From Sediminibacterium ginsengisoli (GTDB lineage Bacteria; Bacteroidota; Bacteroidia; Chitinophagales; Chitinophagaceae): a stretch of DNA of 64,000 nucleotides. Under the pieces are notes generated by a model that had not been told where the DNA came from, did no database searches, and saw only the letters and a program-made list of their open reading frames with translations. How positions within the stretch are numbered: position 1 is the stretch's first letter; every line of letters starts with the position of its first letter. Of the stretch, positions 51,842 to 60,396 are shown one piece after another. The position numbers and the translations under genes were made by a program. Location of the stretch: assembly GCA_945865545.1 (NCBI GenBank), contig CAMBEQ010000002.1, positions 1-64,000 on the forward strand. Reading direction: 5' to 3'.

Positions 51842-52366
51842 ATGAAATTTATTTTAAGCACTTTATTAATGGCTTTTAGCCTTAACTTATCAGCTCAAAG
51901 CATTCATACTTTTAATGTAAAAAGTATCGATGGCAGTACATTGAATTTAGCCAAGTATAAAGGTAAAAAAATGCTCATTGTGAATACGGCTTCTAAATGC
52001 GGTTATACCCCTCAATATGAAGCTTTGGAAAAAGTATATGAGCAATACAAAGACAAATTAGTAGTCGTTGGATTTCCTTGCAATCAGTTTGGTGGACAAG
52101 AACCAGGTAGTAATGAAGACATTGCCGCCTTCTGTAAAAAAAATTATGGCGTCACTTTCCCAATGACAGATAAAATAGATGTAAAAGGCGACAACACGGC
52201 ACCTATTTATCAATGGCTTACTCAAAAAGCAAAAAATGGCGTATTAGATGCAAGCATTGGTTGGAATTTTAATAAATTTCTAATTGATGAAAATGGAAAA
52301 ATGATTGCTTATTTTCCAAGTAATGTAAAGCCAGATAGCGATGCGATTTTGTCGTATTTGAAATAA
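51842..52366 (+). CDS. Secreted glutathione peroxidase-family protein
   Basis: The 174-residue protein reduces peroxides through a cysteine (not selenocysteine) in NTASKCGYTPQYEAL, with the family motif VVGFPCNQFGGQEPGSNEDI and the Trp-Asn motif SIGWNFNKFLID. A signal peptide (MKFILSTLLMAFSLNLSAQ) suggests the periplasm. In bacteria these enzymes mostly use thioredoxin-like donors rather than glutathione. A TATTTTTA element lies about 18 bases upstream. Confidence 0.94.
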   Translation: MKFILSTLLMAFSLNLSAQSIHTFNVKSIDGSTLNLAKYKGKKMLIVNTASKCGYTPQYEALEKVYEQYKDKLVVVGFPCNQFGGQEPGSNEDIAAFCKKNYGVTFPMTDKIDVKGDNTAPIYQWLTQKAKNGVLDASIGWNFNKFLIDENGKMIAYFPSNVKPDSDAILSYLK

Positions 52367-52409
52367 TTTTATAGGCTCCCTTTTATAAACTATCCATTAT
52401 CTTCGTTGA

Positions 52410-53612
52410 ATGTTATTGAGTGAAGTAATTGGACAAGAACCTTTAAAAAAACAATTGGTTCAAATGGTGCAACAACAAAGGCTAAGTCATGCCTTATTGT
52501 TTGTTGGCCCAGAAGGCTCAGGGGCGCTACCTTTAGCCATTGCTTTTGCGCAATATATTGTGAGCATCCCTAATCAAAAAGCTTCAGACGCAGCCGATTT
52601 ATTTGGAGCCGCCGCCGATAGTACTGCGCCAGTAAAAATTTATAGTCCCGATGAAATTGCTGCTTTACCTGCTTATCATAGAGCAAGTAGTTTAATGCAC
52701 CCCGATTTGCATTTTTCATTCCCATCCATTACTGAAAAACCAGGACAAAAAAATATTAGCGCCAACTTCATAGAAGAGTGGAGAGAGTTTATTAATATTT
52801 ATCCCTACGGCAACGCTTTTGATTGGCTCCAATTTATCAAGGCCGAAAATAAACAAGGAAATATTAGTGCAGACGAATGTGCTGAAATTATAAAAAAACT
52901 TTCTTTCAAAAGTTTTGAAAGTGCTTATAAAGTTTTAGTGCTTTGGATGCCAGAATATTTAGGTAAAGAAGGAAATAAATTATTAAAATTAATTGAAGAG
53001 CCCCCAGACAATACTATTTTTTTATTAGTTGCTGCCAGTGAAGAAAATATTTTACCCACCATTTTAAGTAGATGCCAATTTATTAAAGTGCCTCGACTAT
53101 CCAAAGAGGCCATTGAAGAAGCTTTAATTTCCAAAGGAAAAATAGAACCTGAAAAAGCAGGTCAAATAGCCTCTATGTCGGATGGCAATTACCGAGAAGC
53201 TTTACATTTATTACAACACAGTGATGCCGACTTCTTAACGCAAATTAGAGAATGGCTCAATGCTATTCTTAAAAATGGGCCGGTAGCTCAAATGAAATGG
53301 GTAGACGACATGAGTAAAATGGGCCGTGAGCCTCAAAAGCAGTTTTTAAAGTATTTTAACCATTTATTAGAACAAAGTATCCGTTTAAAGGTATTGGGTA
53401 ATGACCTTCCCTTGGACCCTGATTTAAAGGATTTTGCCTTAAGAATCAATAAAATTGCTGGAGTGGGGCAAATGGAGGCCATTGTTCAGGAAATAGACAA
53501 AGCCACCTATTATATTGAGCGCAATGCCAACGCAAAAATGCTATTTATGGCCTTGGGCATCAAGTTCTATCATATCATTCAGAACAAATCCTTAATTTTG
53601 ACAGAAGCATAG
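52410..53612 (+). CDS. holB: DNA polymerase III delta' subunit
   Basis: The 400-residue protein is the delta' wrench subunit of the clamp loader. It has the AAA+ core with LLSEVIGQEPLKKQLVQMV, the degenerate P-loop GPEGSGAL (residues 33-40, no Walker lysine), the helix LLKLIEEPPDNTIFLL and the sensor ILSRCQFIKVPRL. A non-ATPase delta' fits the family. The C-terminal region (about residues 270-400) is helical and assigned to the collar. TATCTTCG lies four bases before the ATG. Confidence 0.9.
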   Translation: MLLSEVIGQEPLKKQLVQMVQQQRLSHALLFVGPEGSGALPLAIAFAQYIVSIPNQKASDAADLFGAAADSTAPVKIYSPDEIAALPAYHRASSLMHPDLHFSFPSITEKPGQKNISANFIEEWREFINIYPYGNAFDWLQFIKAENKQGNISADECAEIIKKLSFKSFESAYKVLVLWMPEYLGKEGNKLLKLIEEPPDNTIFLLVAASEENILPTILSRCQFIKVPRLSKEAIEEALISKGKIEPEKAGQIASMSDGNYREALHLLQHSDADFLTQIREWLNAILKNGPVAQMKWVDDMSKMGREPQKQFLKYFNHLLEQSIRLKVLGNDLPLDPDLKDFALRINKIAGVGQMEAIVQEIDKATYYIERNANAKMLFMALGIKFYHIIQNKSLILTEA

Positions 53613-53685
53613 GTCGTGAAATAGAAATAAGGCGCTTAGCACCGATGCAAGGTATTTTAATCATTAACAGTAGAACTTAGAATAT

Positions 53686-55077
53686 ATGGGATGTGGATCA
53701 TGTGGAACAGGAACGCCTAACGGCTGTAAAAGCAATGGTGGTTGTAGTACTGGTGGCTGTAACAGACTCAATGTACATGATTGGCTTCGTGACCTGCCAA
53801 TTGATGATGTAGCCACTCAATGCAAAGTGGTGGAAGTAAGCTTTAAACAAGGCAGCCGAAAAGAATTTTTCAAAAACACTACCTTACAACATTTTGAGAA
53901 AGGGGACTATGTAACTGTAGAAGGCGTCAATGGATTTGACCTAGGCGAAATTTCCTTAACAGGGGAACTAGTTAGAATACAATTAAAGAAAAGAGGGACA
54001 GATGAATTTAGTCCTGAGATGAAAAAAATTCTAAGACCCAGCAACGAACGTGATTTAGAAACTTACCATATAAGTAAAAGCAGAGAAGCCGCTATGTTAT
54101 CCAGAAGCAGAGCCGCTGCCAGAGACCTTAGGTTGGAGATGAAATTGAGTGAGGTGGAATTGCAAGCCGATGGGAAAAAAGGTACTTTCTTTTACACTGC
54201 CGATGACCGTATCGATTTTAGAGAATTAATAAGAACTTTTGCGGGTGAGTTTAAAGTGAAAGTAGAGATGCGCCAAATTGGAATTAGACAAGAAGCAGCA
54301 AAAGTGGGTGGCATAGGAAGTTGTGGTAGAGAATTATGTTGTAGTACTTGGTTACACGATTTTAAAAGCGTTAACACCACTGCAGCACGTTATCAAAATT
54401 TATCCATCAATCAAACCAAATTAAGTGGCCAATGTGGTCGTTTAAAATGTTGCTTGAATTTTGAATTAGATACTTACTTGGATGCTTTACAAGCATTTCC
54501 TGATTATGCCGATACTTTACAAACCGTGATGGGTCAAGCATTTTTAATTAAGAAAGATATTTTCAAAAATTTAATGTGGTACACTTTGCCTAATAACACA
54601 AAGCATTATCCGTTAACCATTGACCGCGTGGTAGAAATAAAACAATTGAACAAACAAGGAATTGCTGTTGAAGAATTACAAGCTATTGAGTTAATTAGTG
54701 GCAAACCAAAAGAAGTGGAACCTTCCTTTGTGGATGTGGTTGGACAAATAAGCTTAAGGACATTAGAGAAAAATGATCGTCGTCGCAGAGATCAACAAAG
54801 AAATAACAACGATCGTAGACCCAACTATAATGATAGAGGTAACGATAGGAATAATGATAGAAGTCAAGACCGCAACAACAATGCATCAGCAGGACCTAGC
54901 AATAGACCGAATAATGGGCCAAATAACAATAGACCCAATAATAGCCATTTTAATAGACCCAATCAAGGTGGAAGCGGACCAAGACCAAATAATAACAATG
55001 GTCCAAGACCCAACAATGGTCCTTCAAGACCAAATCAAGGTCCTTCTAATGCGCCATCCAATAATGAGCCAGCTTAA
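53686..55077 (+). CDS. RicT/PSP1 family protein with cysteine-rich N-terminus and Asn/Arg/Pro-rich tail
   Basis: The 463-residue protein has a PSP1 domain at about residues 60-330. In Bacillus the relative RicT forms an iron-sulfur complex with RicA and RicF that adjusts RNase Y. The N-terminus has five cysteines in the first 25 residues (MGCGSCGTGTPNGC, then GGCSTGGC), and more occur as GSCGRELCCS and GQCGRLKCC, all fit to bind clusters. The last 100 or so residues are low-complexity Asn, Arg, Pro and Gly and surely disordered. It follows holB by 73 bases. Confidence 0.88.
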   Translation: MGCGSCGTGTPNGCKSNGGCSTGGCNRLNVHDWLRDLPIDDVATQCKVVEVSFKQGSRKEFFKNTTLQHFEKGDYVTVEGVNGFDLGEISLTGELVRIQLKKRGTDEFSPEMKKILRPSNERDLETYHISKSREAAMLSRSRAAARDLRLEMKLSEVELQADGKKGTFFYTADDRIDFRELIRTFAGEFKVKVEMRQIGIRQEAAKVGGIGSCGRELCCSTWLHDFKSVNTTAARYQNLSINQTKLSGQCGRLKCCLNFELDTYLDALQAFPDYADTLQTVMGQAFLIKKDIFKNLMWYTLPNNTKHYPLTIDRVVEIKQLNKQGIAVEELQAIELISGKPKEVEPSFVDVVGQISLRTLEKNDRRRRDQQRNNNDRRPNYNDRGNDRNNDRSQDRNNNASAGPSNRPNNGPNNNRPNNSHFNRPNQGGSGPRPNNNNGPRPNNGPSRPNQGPSNAPSNNEPA

Positions 55078-55093
55078 TTAAAAGCAAAAAATA

Positions 55094-55363
55094 TTATTTA
55101 GCTTTTTTTAATTTAATCATCACCACGCCATTTTTGTATTTAATTCCAAATTTTGCAATGGCATCTGGACCTTTAAATACATTCACAGATTCAATCAACT
55201 CTGTATTTATTTTTCCAACTTTATCGTAAGGTATTTCTACACTATCTAATAAATAAGTACTTAAACTTGGGTCATTTTTTGCCAATTTAGGTTGTTGAGG
55301 TTCTTGTGCATTTAGTATCAAAATAGTCATCATCCCAATGGCTAAAAACAATATCTTTTTCAT
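55094..55363 (-). CDS. Mini TonB-plug-like secreted protein
   Basis: The 89-residue protein has a signal peptide ending LNAQ. The C-terminal 45 residues (LIESVNVFKGPDAIAKFGIK, then NGVVMIKLKK) closely follow the end of a TonB-dependent receptor plug domain (pattern IESIxVLKxxxAxxxYGxxxxNGVIxIxTK), but no barrel follows. It could be a plug-like domain used on its own, or a receptor relic. It is convergent with the RicT gene and lies 18 bases before the M3 peptidase gene in the minus direction. The function is unknown. Confidence 0.68.
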   Translation of the reverse strand: MKKILFLAIGMMTILILNAQEPQQPKLAKNDPSLSTYLLDSVEIPYDKVGKINTELIESVNVFKGPDAIAKFGIKYKNGVVMIKLKKAK

Positions 55364-55381
55364 TATTAATTTTTTAATTGA

Positions 55382-57106
55382 TTAAATATATAATTTTTCT
55401 AACTCCCTATTGGTAAAGTCCATTAATTTTTTTACATAATTAGGTGAGAAATTAAATTCAATTCCTGCTGCCTCATACAAAGCGGGCAATGTTTTTGTGC
55501 CTCCTAAACTTAATGCATTCATGTAATTTTCTAAAGCACTAGTTGGATTATTTTGATATTGCATCCACATGCCTATAGCCCCTAATTGTGCAATGCCGTA
55601 TTCAATATAATAAAAAGGCACTTCAAATAAATGCAATTGTCTTTGCCAAGAAATAGCTCTAAACGAATCTAAACCTGAGTAATCTATACTATCGGTAGAA
55701 AATTCTTTAGTGATAGCATTCCAAGTGTTTGTTCTTTCTTGAATACTATGATTTGGATTTTCATACACCCAATGTTGAAATTTATCTATAATAGCTATCC
55801 AAGGGAAAATAGTAATCGTACGTTCTAATTGATGCTCTTTGGCTCTATTTAAATCTGACTCCTTATCGAAAAAAGATTGCCAATGATTCATGGTGAACAA
55901 TTCCATAGACATACTTGCTACTTCGGCAATTTCCATAGGGTATTCTTTAAAACCACTTAGTGATAACGGATGCGCTAAAAAAGAATGTATAGCGTGCCCT
56001 CCTTCATGTACCATAGTAGTTACATCACCCATTTGCCCTGCTGCATTCATGAAAATAAATGGCGCACCCGATTCCGCCAAAGGACAATTGTATCCGCCAG
56101 GTGCCTTTCCTTTTCTACTTTCTAAATCAAAATGTTTTAACTCATTCATTTTTTTCAAGCAATCCGCGAAAAACGGATTGAGCTGCTCGAAACAGGTCAC
56201 TGACTTTTCAAATAAATCTTTTCCGTCGGTAAATGGCCTCAAAGGTTGCGTGCCTGCGGGTTCTGCTTCTGTATCCCATGGCTTTAAAGTAGCTAAGCCT
56301 AATTTCTTTTTTTTACGCGCATAAATTTTATCAATCAAAGGAAGTACATGCAATTTAATGGCTTCATGAAACTGAAAACAATCTTCTTTCGAATAATCAA
56401 ACCTGCCCAATTCCACAAACTTATAATCTCTATAATTGGCAAAGCCTGCATTCAATGCTATTTGATTCCTTTTTTGTACCAAGCTGGAAAATAAATCATG
56501 TAAGCTATCTTGATCTTGCAAGCGACGATCACACACTTTACGATACACTTCTTCTCTCACTCCCCTGTCGGCATCTTCCAAAAATTGAGCCGCTTGTTGT
56601 AAAGTATATTCTTGTTCTCTAAAACTAATAGTCATCTTTCCTGCAATGGTTCCATACTGTTGTTGTAGTACACTTAATTCTGCTTGTATGGGAATATTTT
56701 CTTCCCTAAAAAGTTCTATATTTTTTTTAACCGATCTTAAATAAGTAAAATACAATTCTTGATTTAGCTCTTTGGTATAGGGGCAGTTAATTAATTTTTT
56801 ATTAAGGGCATCCGCATAAGGCTGCATTTTGGGTTGAATCTCCATGCAGAAATAATTAAATGCCTCTTCCAATGATTTATCGGTGGTATCGCAGGTCATT
56901 TTTATTTGTCTCCAGCAAGCATCTTCACTAATAAATGCCTCTAATTCACTTAAGTCCAATAGCCATTTTTCAAGTGTTGCCACCTGGTCAATAGGCCTTT
57001 CCAACAGTTCCTTAAAAAAGGATTCAATACTGGCCCAATCCGTTAAAACATAGGCTGCAGGTAAGTAATGGTGGGGCAATTTTTGAATGTCGGCCGTTCT
57101 TGGCAT
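55382..57106 (-). CDS. M3 family oligoendopeptidase
   Basis: The 574-residue zinc peptidase has the HExxH motif in MVHEGGHAIHSFL and the downstream glutamate region EVASMSMELF, as in PepF-type oligoendopeptidases that cut short peptides in the cytoplasm. No signal peptide is seen. Length is typical. It is divergent from mutL, with 57 bases between the starts, and has its own promoter there. Confidence 0.94.
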   Translation of the reverse strand: MPRTADIQKLPHHYLPAAYVLTDWASIESFFKELLERPIDQVATLEKWLLDLSELEAFISEDACWRQIKMTCDTTDKSLEEAFNYFCMEIQPKMQPYADALNKKLINCPYTKELNQELYFTYLRSVKKNIELFREENIPIQAELSVLQQQYGTIAGKMTISFREQEYTLQQAAQFLEDADRGVREEVYRKVCDRRLQDQDSLHDLFSSLVQKRNQIALNAGFANYRDYKFVELGRFDYSKEDCFQFHEAIKLHVLPLIDKIYARKKKKLGLATLKPWDTEAEPAGTQPLRPFTDGKDLFEKSVTCFEQLNPFFADCLKKMNELKHFDLESRKGKAPGGYNCPLAESGAPFIFMNAAGQMGDVTTMVHEGGHAIHSFLAHPLSLSGFKEYPMEIAEVASMSMELFTMNHWQSFFDKESDLNRAKEHQLERTITIFPWIAIIDKFQHWVYENPNHSIQERTNTWNAITKEFSTDSIDYSGLDSFRAISWQRQLHLFEVPFYYIEYGIAQLGAIGMWMQYQNNPTSALENYMNALSLGGTKTLPALYEAAGIEFNFSPNYVKKLMDFTNRELEKLYI

Positions 57107-57125
57107 AAGATGAAATTTTAAGAGG

Positions 57126-57152
57126 CAAATTTACTACTTTTACACACTTCAA
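57126..57152 (-). promoter_or_regulatory. Promoter of the M3 peptidase gene
   Basis: The minus strand reads TTG, 16 bases, TAAATTTG, a full -7 match at slightly short spacing, about 20 bases before the start codon. It lies in the short spacer shared with divergent mutL. Confidence 0.6.
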
Positions 57153-57163
57153 AAGCGATTAAA

Positions 57164-59026
57164 GTGTCCGATACCATTCACTTACTTCCAGACCACATTG
57201 CCAACCAAATTGCTGCCGGGGAGGTCATTCAAAGACCTGCCAGTGCGGTAAAGGAATTATTGGAAAATGCAGTAGATGCAGGTGCTACCGAAATTCGCTT
57301 ATTGGTCAACGATTCAGGTAAAGCCTTAATTCAAGTTATTGACAATGGGAAAGGCATGAGTCCAAAAGATGCACAAAATGCATTTGCCCGTCATGCTACA
57401 AGCAAAATAACCACCATTGAAGATTTATTTCAGATAAGGACGATGGGATTTCGTGGGGAAGCTTTGGCTTCCATTGCCGCTGTAGCGCAAGTAAGTTTAA
57501 AAACCCGAAGAGCCGAAGATGAATTAGGTACCAGTGTAGAAATTGAAAATAGCAAGGTAACCGAAACCAGTTCAGTGGCCTGTGCAGCAGGTACAACGAT
57601 TAGTATGAAGAATTTATTTTTCAATGTGCCTGCTCGTCGCAATTTTTTAAAAAGCAATAGTGCCGAATTTAAACATATCATTGAAGAATTTACTAGAGTT
57701 GCGTTGGCTTTTCCGGAAGTTAATTTTAGTTTAACCAGTAATGGGCAAGATGTATATCATTGGGAAGGCGGCAGCTTTAAACAAAGAGCCATTCAGGTAT
57801 TGGGCAATAGTTATCAAACAAAATTAGTGACCGTAGGTGAACAAACAGATTACCTTACTATTACCGGCTTTGTAGGAAAACCCGAGACCGCTAAAAAAAC
57901 AAGAAGTGATCAATATTTTTTTGTAAACCGTCGCTATATCAAAAGCGCTTACTTACATCATGCAGTGGCTAACGCTTTTGATGGTTTAATAGCCAAAGAA
58001 AATTTTCCTAGTTATCTTTTATACATTGACGTTGATCCCACACAGGTGGATATTAATGTGCATCCAACCAAACAAGAAATTAAGTTCGAGGACGATAAAA
58101 TAATTTATGCATTTGTTCAAGCGGCAGTCAAACATGCTTTAGCACAATTTAGTATTGCCCCTTCTTTAGATTTTTCTTTAGACGCTTCCATCCAACAATT
58201 AGATGCCATTCAAAAACCCTTTACTACCGAAAATGCCAATACAGCTGCGAGTCAGTCATTGTATGAAGGTTTTACGAAAAAAAATCAAGCCCATTTTATA
58301 TCCAAATCAGAAAATGCTTCTAAGCAAGATTGGAAAAGTTTTTTTTCCACTATACCTAGTGCAGAAAATACAGTAGGTCAAGAAGGCATTGATAGGGACC
58401 ATTACATTGTAAAGGCCTCTTCCATGGGCTTCTATAAAGACGGCAGCCCATTACAAATTAGTCCCGAAGCAAGCTTACTTCAATTGCATCAAACTTTTAT
58501 TATAGCCCCAAGTCACAGTGGTTGCATCATCATCCATCAACAATTAGCGCATGAAAGAATTTTGTATGAGAAATTTCAAAAAGCCAGTGCCCATCCACAC
58601 GCCACTCAAAAAAGTTTATTTCCAGTGGTTTTAGAGTTAAGCGTGAGCGACGCCATTTTATTAGAAGAAATAATAGAGGACCTTGCCTTAATTGGTTATG
58701 AAATAGAAGCCTTTGGAGCCAATAGTTTTATCATACAAGGAATTCCAGCCGACGTCAATGCGGGCAATGAAAAAAATGCAATAGAATTATTATTGGAACA
58801 ATTCAAACATTTTAGCGGGGAGGTTAAATATAGTAAAAGAGAAAAATTAATTCGTTGTATGGCTCGTCAAATGGCCATCAAAGCGGGGCAATCTTTAACG
58901 CAAAAAGAAATGCATGTACTTATTGAAGGATTGAGTGAATGCGATATACCTAATATTACCGCCTCAGGAGCACCCACTTTTATTGAATTTAAAGAAGATT
59001 ATTTAAATGGTTTATTTAGTAAATAA
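57164..59026 (+). CDS. mutL: DNA mismatch repair protein MutL
   Basis: MutL links MutS to downstream steps of mismatch repair. The 620-residue protein starts with GTG and has the GHKL ATPase motifs ELLENAVDAGATEI, DNGKGM, TSKITTIEDL and GFRGEALASIA. A transducer domain and a linker lead to a C-terminal dimerisation domain (about residues 420-620). The usual endonuclease motifs are degenerate: HQQLAHERILYE (from residue 458) replaces DQHA-x2-E-x4-E, and NITASGAPT (from residue 597) replaces the CPHGRP-type motif. No mutH is seen in the window. Confidence 0.96.
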   Translation: MSDTIHLLPDHIANQIAAGEVIQRPASAVKELLENAVDAGATEIRLLVNDSGKALIQVIDNGKGMSPKDAQNAFARHATSKITTIEDLFQIRTMGFRGEALASIAAVAQVSLKTRRAEDELGTSVEIENSKVTETSSVACAAGTTISMKNLFFNVPARRNFLKSNSAEFKHIIEEFTRVALAFPEVNFSLTSNGQDVYHWEGGSFKQRAIQVLGNSYQTKLVTVGEQTDYLTITGFVGKPETAKKTRSDQYFFVNRRYIKSAYLHHAVANAFDGLIAKENFPSYLLYIDVDPTQVDINVHPTKQEIKFEDDKIIYAFVQAAVKHALAQFSIAPSLDFSLDASIQQLDAIQKPFTTENANTAASQSLYEGFTKKNQAHFISKSENASKQDWKSFFSTIPSAENTVGQEGIDRDHYIVKASSMGFYKDGSPLQISPEASLLQLHQTFIIAPSHSGCIIIHQQLAHERILYEKFQKASAHPHATQKSLFPVVLELSVSDAILLEEIIEDLALIGYEIEAFGANSFIIQGIPADVNAGNEKNAIELLLEQFKHFSGEVKYSKREKLIRCMARQMAIKAGQSLTQKEMHVLIEGLSECDIPNITASGAPTFIEFKEDYLNGLFSK

Positions 59027-59079
59027 CCATCTAAACCTTATATACCGGGCCATTCTTCGATAGCCTCCTCCTTACATAA

Positions 59080-60396
59080 TTAATATTGACGCATCAAAGT
59101 AGTCAAATATTTTTCTACCGCTTTTCTAACCGAGCTAGAGGAAGGACTTATATGATTAGCGACCAATACAGAAAAAATAAGCTCGGTTCCTTTTTGGGTA
59201 ACGATAAACCCACTGAGTGCCACCTGATTACCCAAAGTGCCCGTTTTTGCATAGATGACTCCAGGTATATTTTTATAGTAGGCTCCTAAAGTTCCTTCCC
59301 CTCCTTGTGCAAAAATATTTTTTAATCTATCCAACCCAAATTGCGCTTGCATTGTTTGCAGCAAGGCTATAAAATTTTCTGGGGTATTTAAATTAAACCT
59401 ACTCAAGCCGCTGCCATCTGCCCACTGCGTGGTTTGTGGAGAAAGATTTAAATCATTTTTTAATACCGCTTTAATAGTAGCTACCTCATCAATTTTATTT
59501 AATAATTGCGCACTGGTCATTAATAAAATTTGCTCTGCATAAAAATTATCGCTTCTGTTCATCATTATTTTTAACAAAGTATCGGTAGGCACTGTTTTTA
59601 AAAGACTAGCTGAACTTAGATCCCAGCCCTTTTGGATAATCAATGGATATTTAGGATGGAGTGTATCTTCAATCAATGACTTGGTTAGACTATAGGTTGG
59701 ATCTGTTATAAATGGGATTTGTTGAAGTTGATCATTATTATATTTATCTGTGGTATAAAAATGATTGCTATGCAAATCCCTTGTCCAAACGCTATACTTT
59801 GCAGCCAATTCTTGTCCTTGAATAAAATATTTTGGCTGAAAGTGTGTGCCATTCTTAGTATTGCTTATTGTTACCACATTGCCATAGATAGGAAATCTAT
59901 TTCTCTCGGGTTGATAGTCATCGGCATAATCATCCCAAGCCCAGCCCTTGCCATACATCGAAAAAGTATCGGGTGTAGTAGGCAAACACAATACCACTTG
60001 CTTGCTGGTATTTTTAATAATATCTGCTACGGGTTGATAAGAAAAATCGGGATGTAAAAAAGTGGGGTCTCCCATGGGTAATAAAAAAATACTATCCGCT
60101 GTTTCTTTTATTTGCCAACCTGGAATAGAATCCTTTAAATATTTCAAGCCTACATAACAGGAAAGAATTTTAGTATTACTCGCAGGTGTAAAATATTTAT
60201 TGCTTTGGTAACGATCTACCCAAGTTTGATTGCTTTGATTGTACACTGCCGTACCAATATGGGCACCTTGTAAAGACGGGTCCTGTAATAAATGATGTTG
60301 CGCTTTTTGAATCGAACATGCACTTATTAAACTACAAAAAAGTATACTCGTAAAATAGGAGGAAATATTTATTCTCTTTCTAATGCTCTTAACCAT
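59080..60396 (-). CDS. dacB: D-alanyl-D-alanine carboxypeptidase/endopeptidase (PBP4 type)
   Basis: The protein trims peptidoglycan cross-links in the periplasm. Of its 438 residues, the catalytic SxxK is in TPASNTKILS, SDN in NRSDNFYAEQ and KTG in YAKTGTLGNQVALSG. A lipoprotein-type signal (SLISAC, cysteine near residue 27) precedes the mature domain. The gene overlaps the end of the upstream arginase-like gene by 28 bases, so the two are probably coupled. Confidence 0.93.
   Translation of the reverse strand: MVKSIRKRINISSYFTSILFCSLISACSIQKAQHHLLQDPSLQGAHIGTAVYNQSNQTWVDRYQSNKYFTPASNTKILSCYVGLKYLKDSIPGWQIKETADSIFLLPMGDPTFLHPDFSYQPVADIIKNTSKQVVLCLPTTPDTFSMYGKGWAWDDYADDYQPERNRFPIYGNVVTISNTKNGTHFQPKYFIQGQELAAKYSVWTRDLHSNHFYTTDKYNNDQLQQIPFITDPTYSLTKSLIEDTLHPKYPLIIQKGWDLSSASLLKTVPTDTLLKIMMNRSDNFYAEQILLMTSAQLLNKIDEVATIKAVLKNDLNLSPQTTQWADGSGLSRFNLNTPENFIALLQTMQAQFGLDRLKNIFAQGGEGTLGAYYKNIPGVIYAKTGTLGNQVALSGFIVTQKGTELIFSVLVANHISPSSSSVRKAVEKYLTTLMRQY

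Noticed and set aside
52500-52535. Missing Walker A lysine in the clamp-loader gene taken as a sign of a broken gene
   Set aside because: The delta' subunit does not need ATPase activity and degenerate P-loops are usual in this family, so the gene is probably intact.
54773-55081. 102-codon frame in another phase of the RicT tail
   Set aside because: It is a by-product of the repetitive Asn/Arg/Pro codons of the real gene, with a repetitive Ile/Asp/Pro sequence and no conserved features.
55890-56324. 144-codon plus-strand frame antisense to the M3 peptidase gene
   Set aside because: It lies wholly antisense to a strong gene with HExxH motif; composition is a shadow of that gene.
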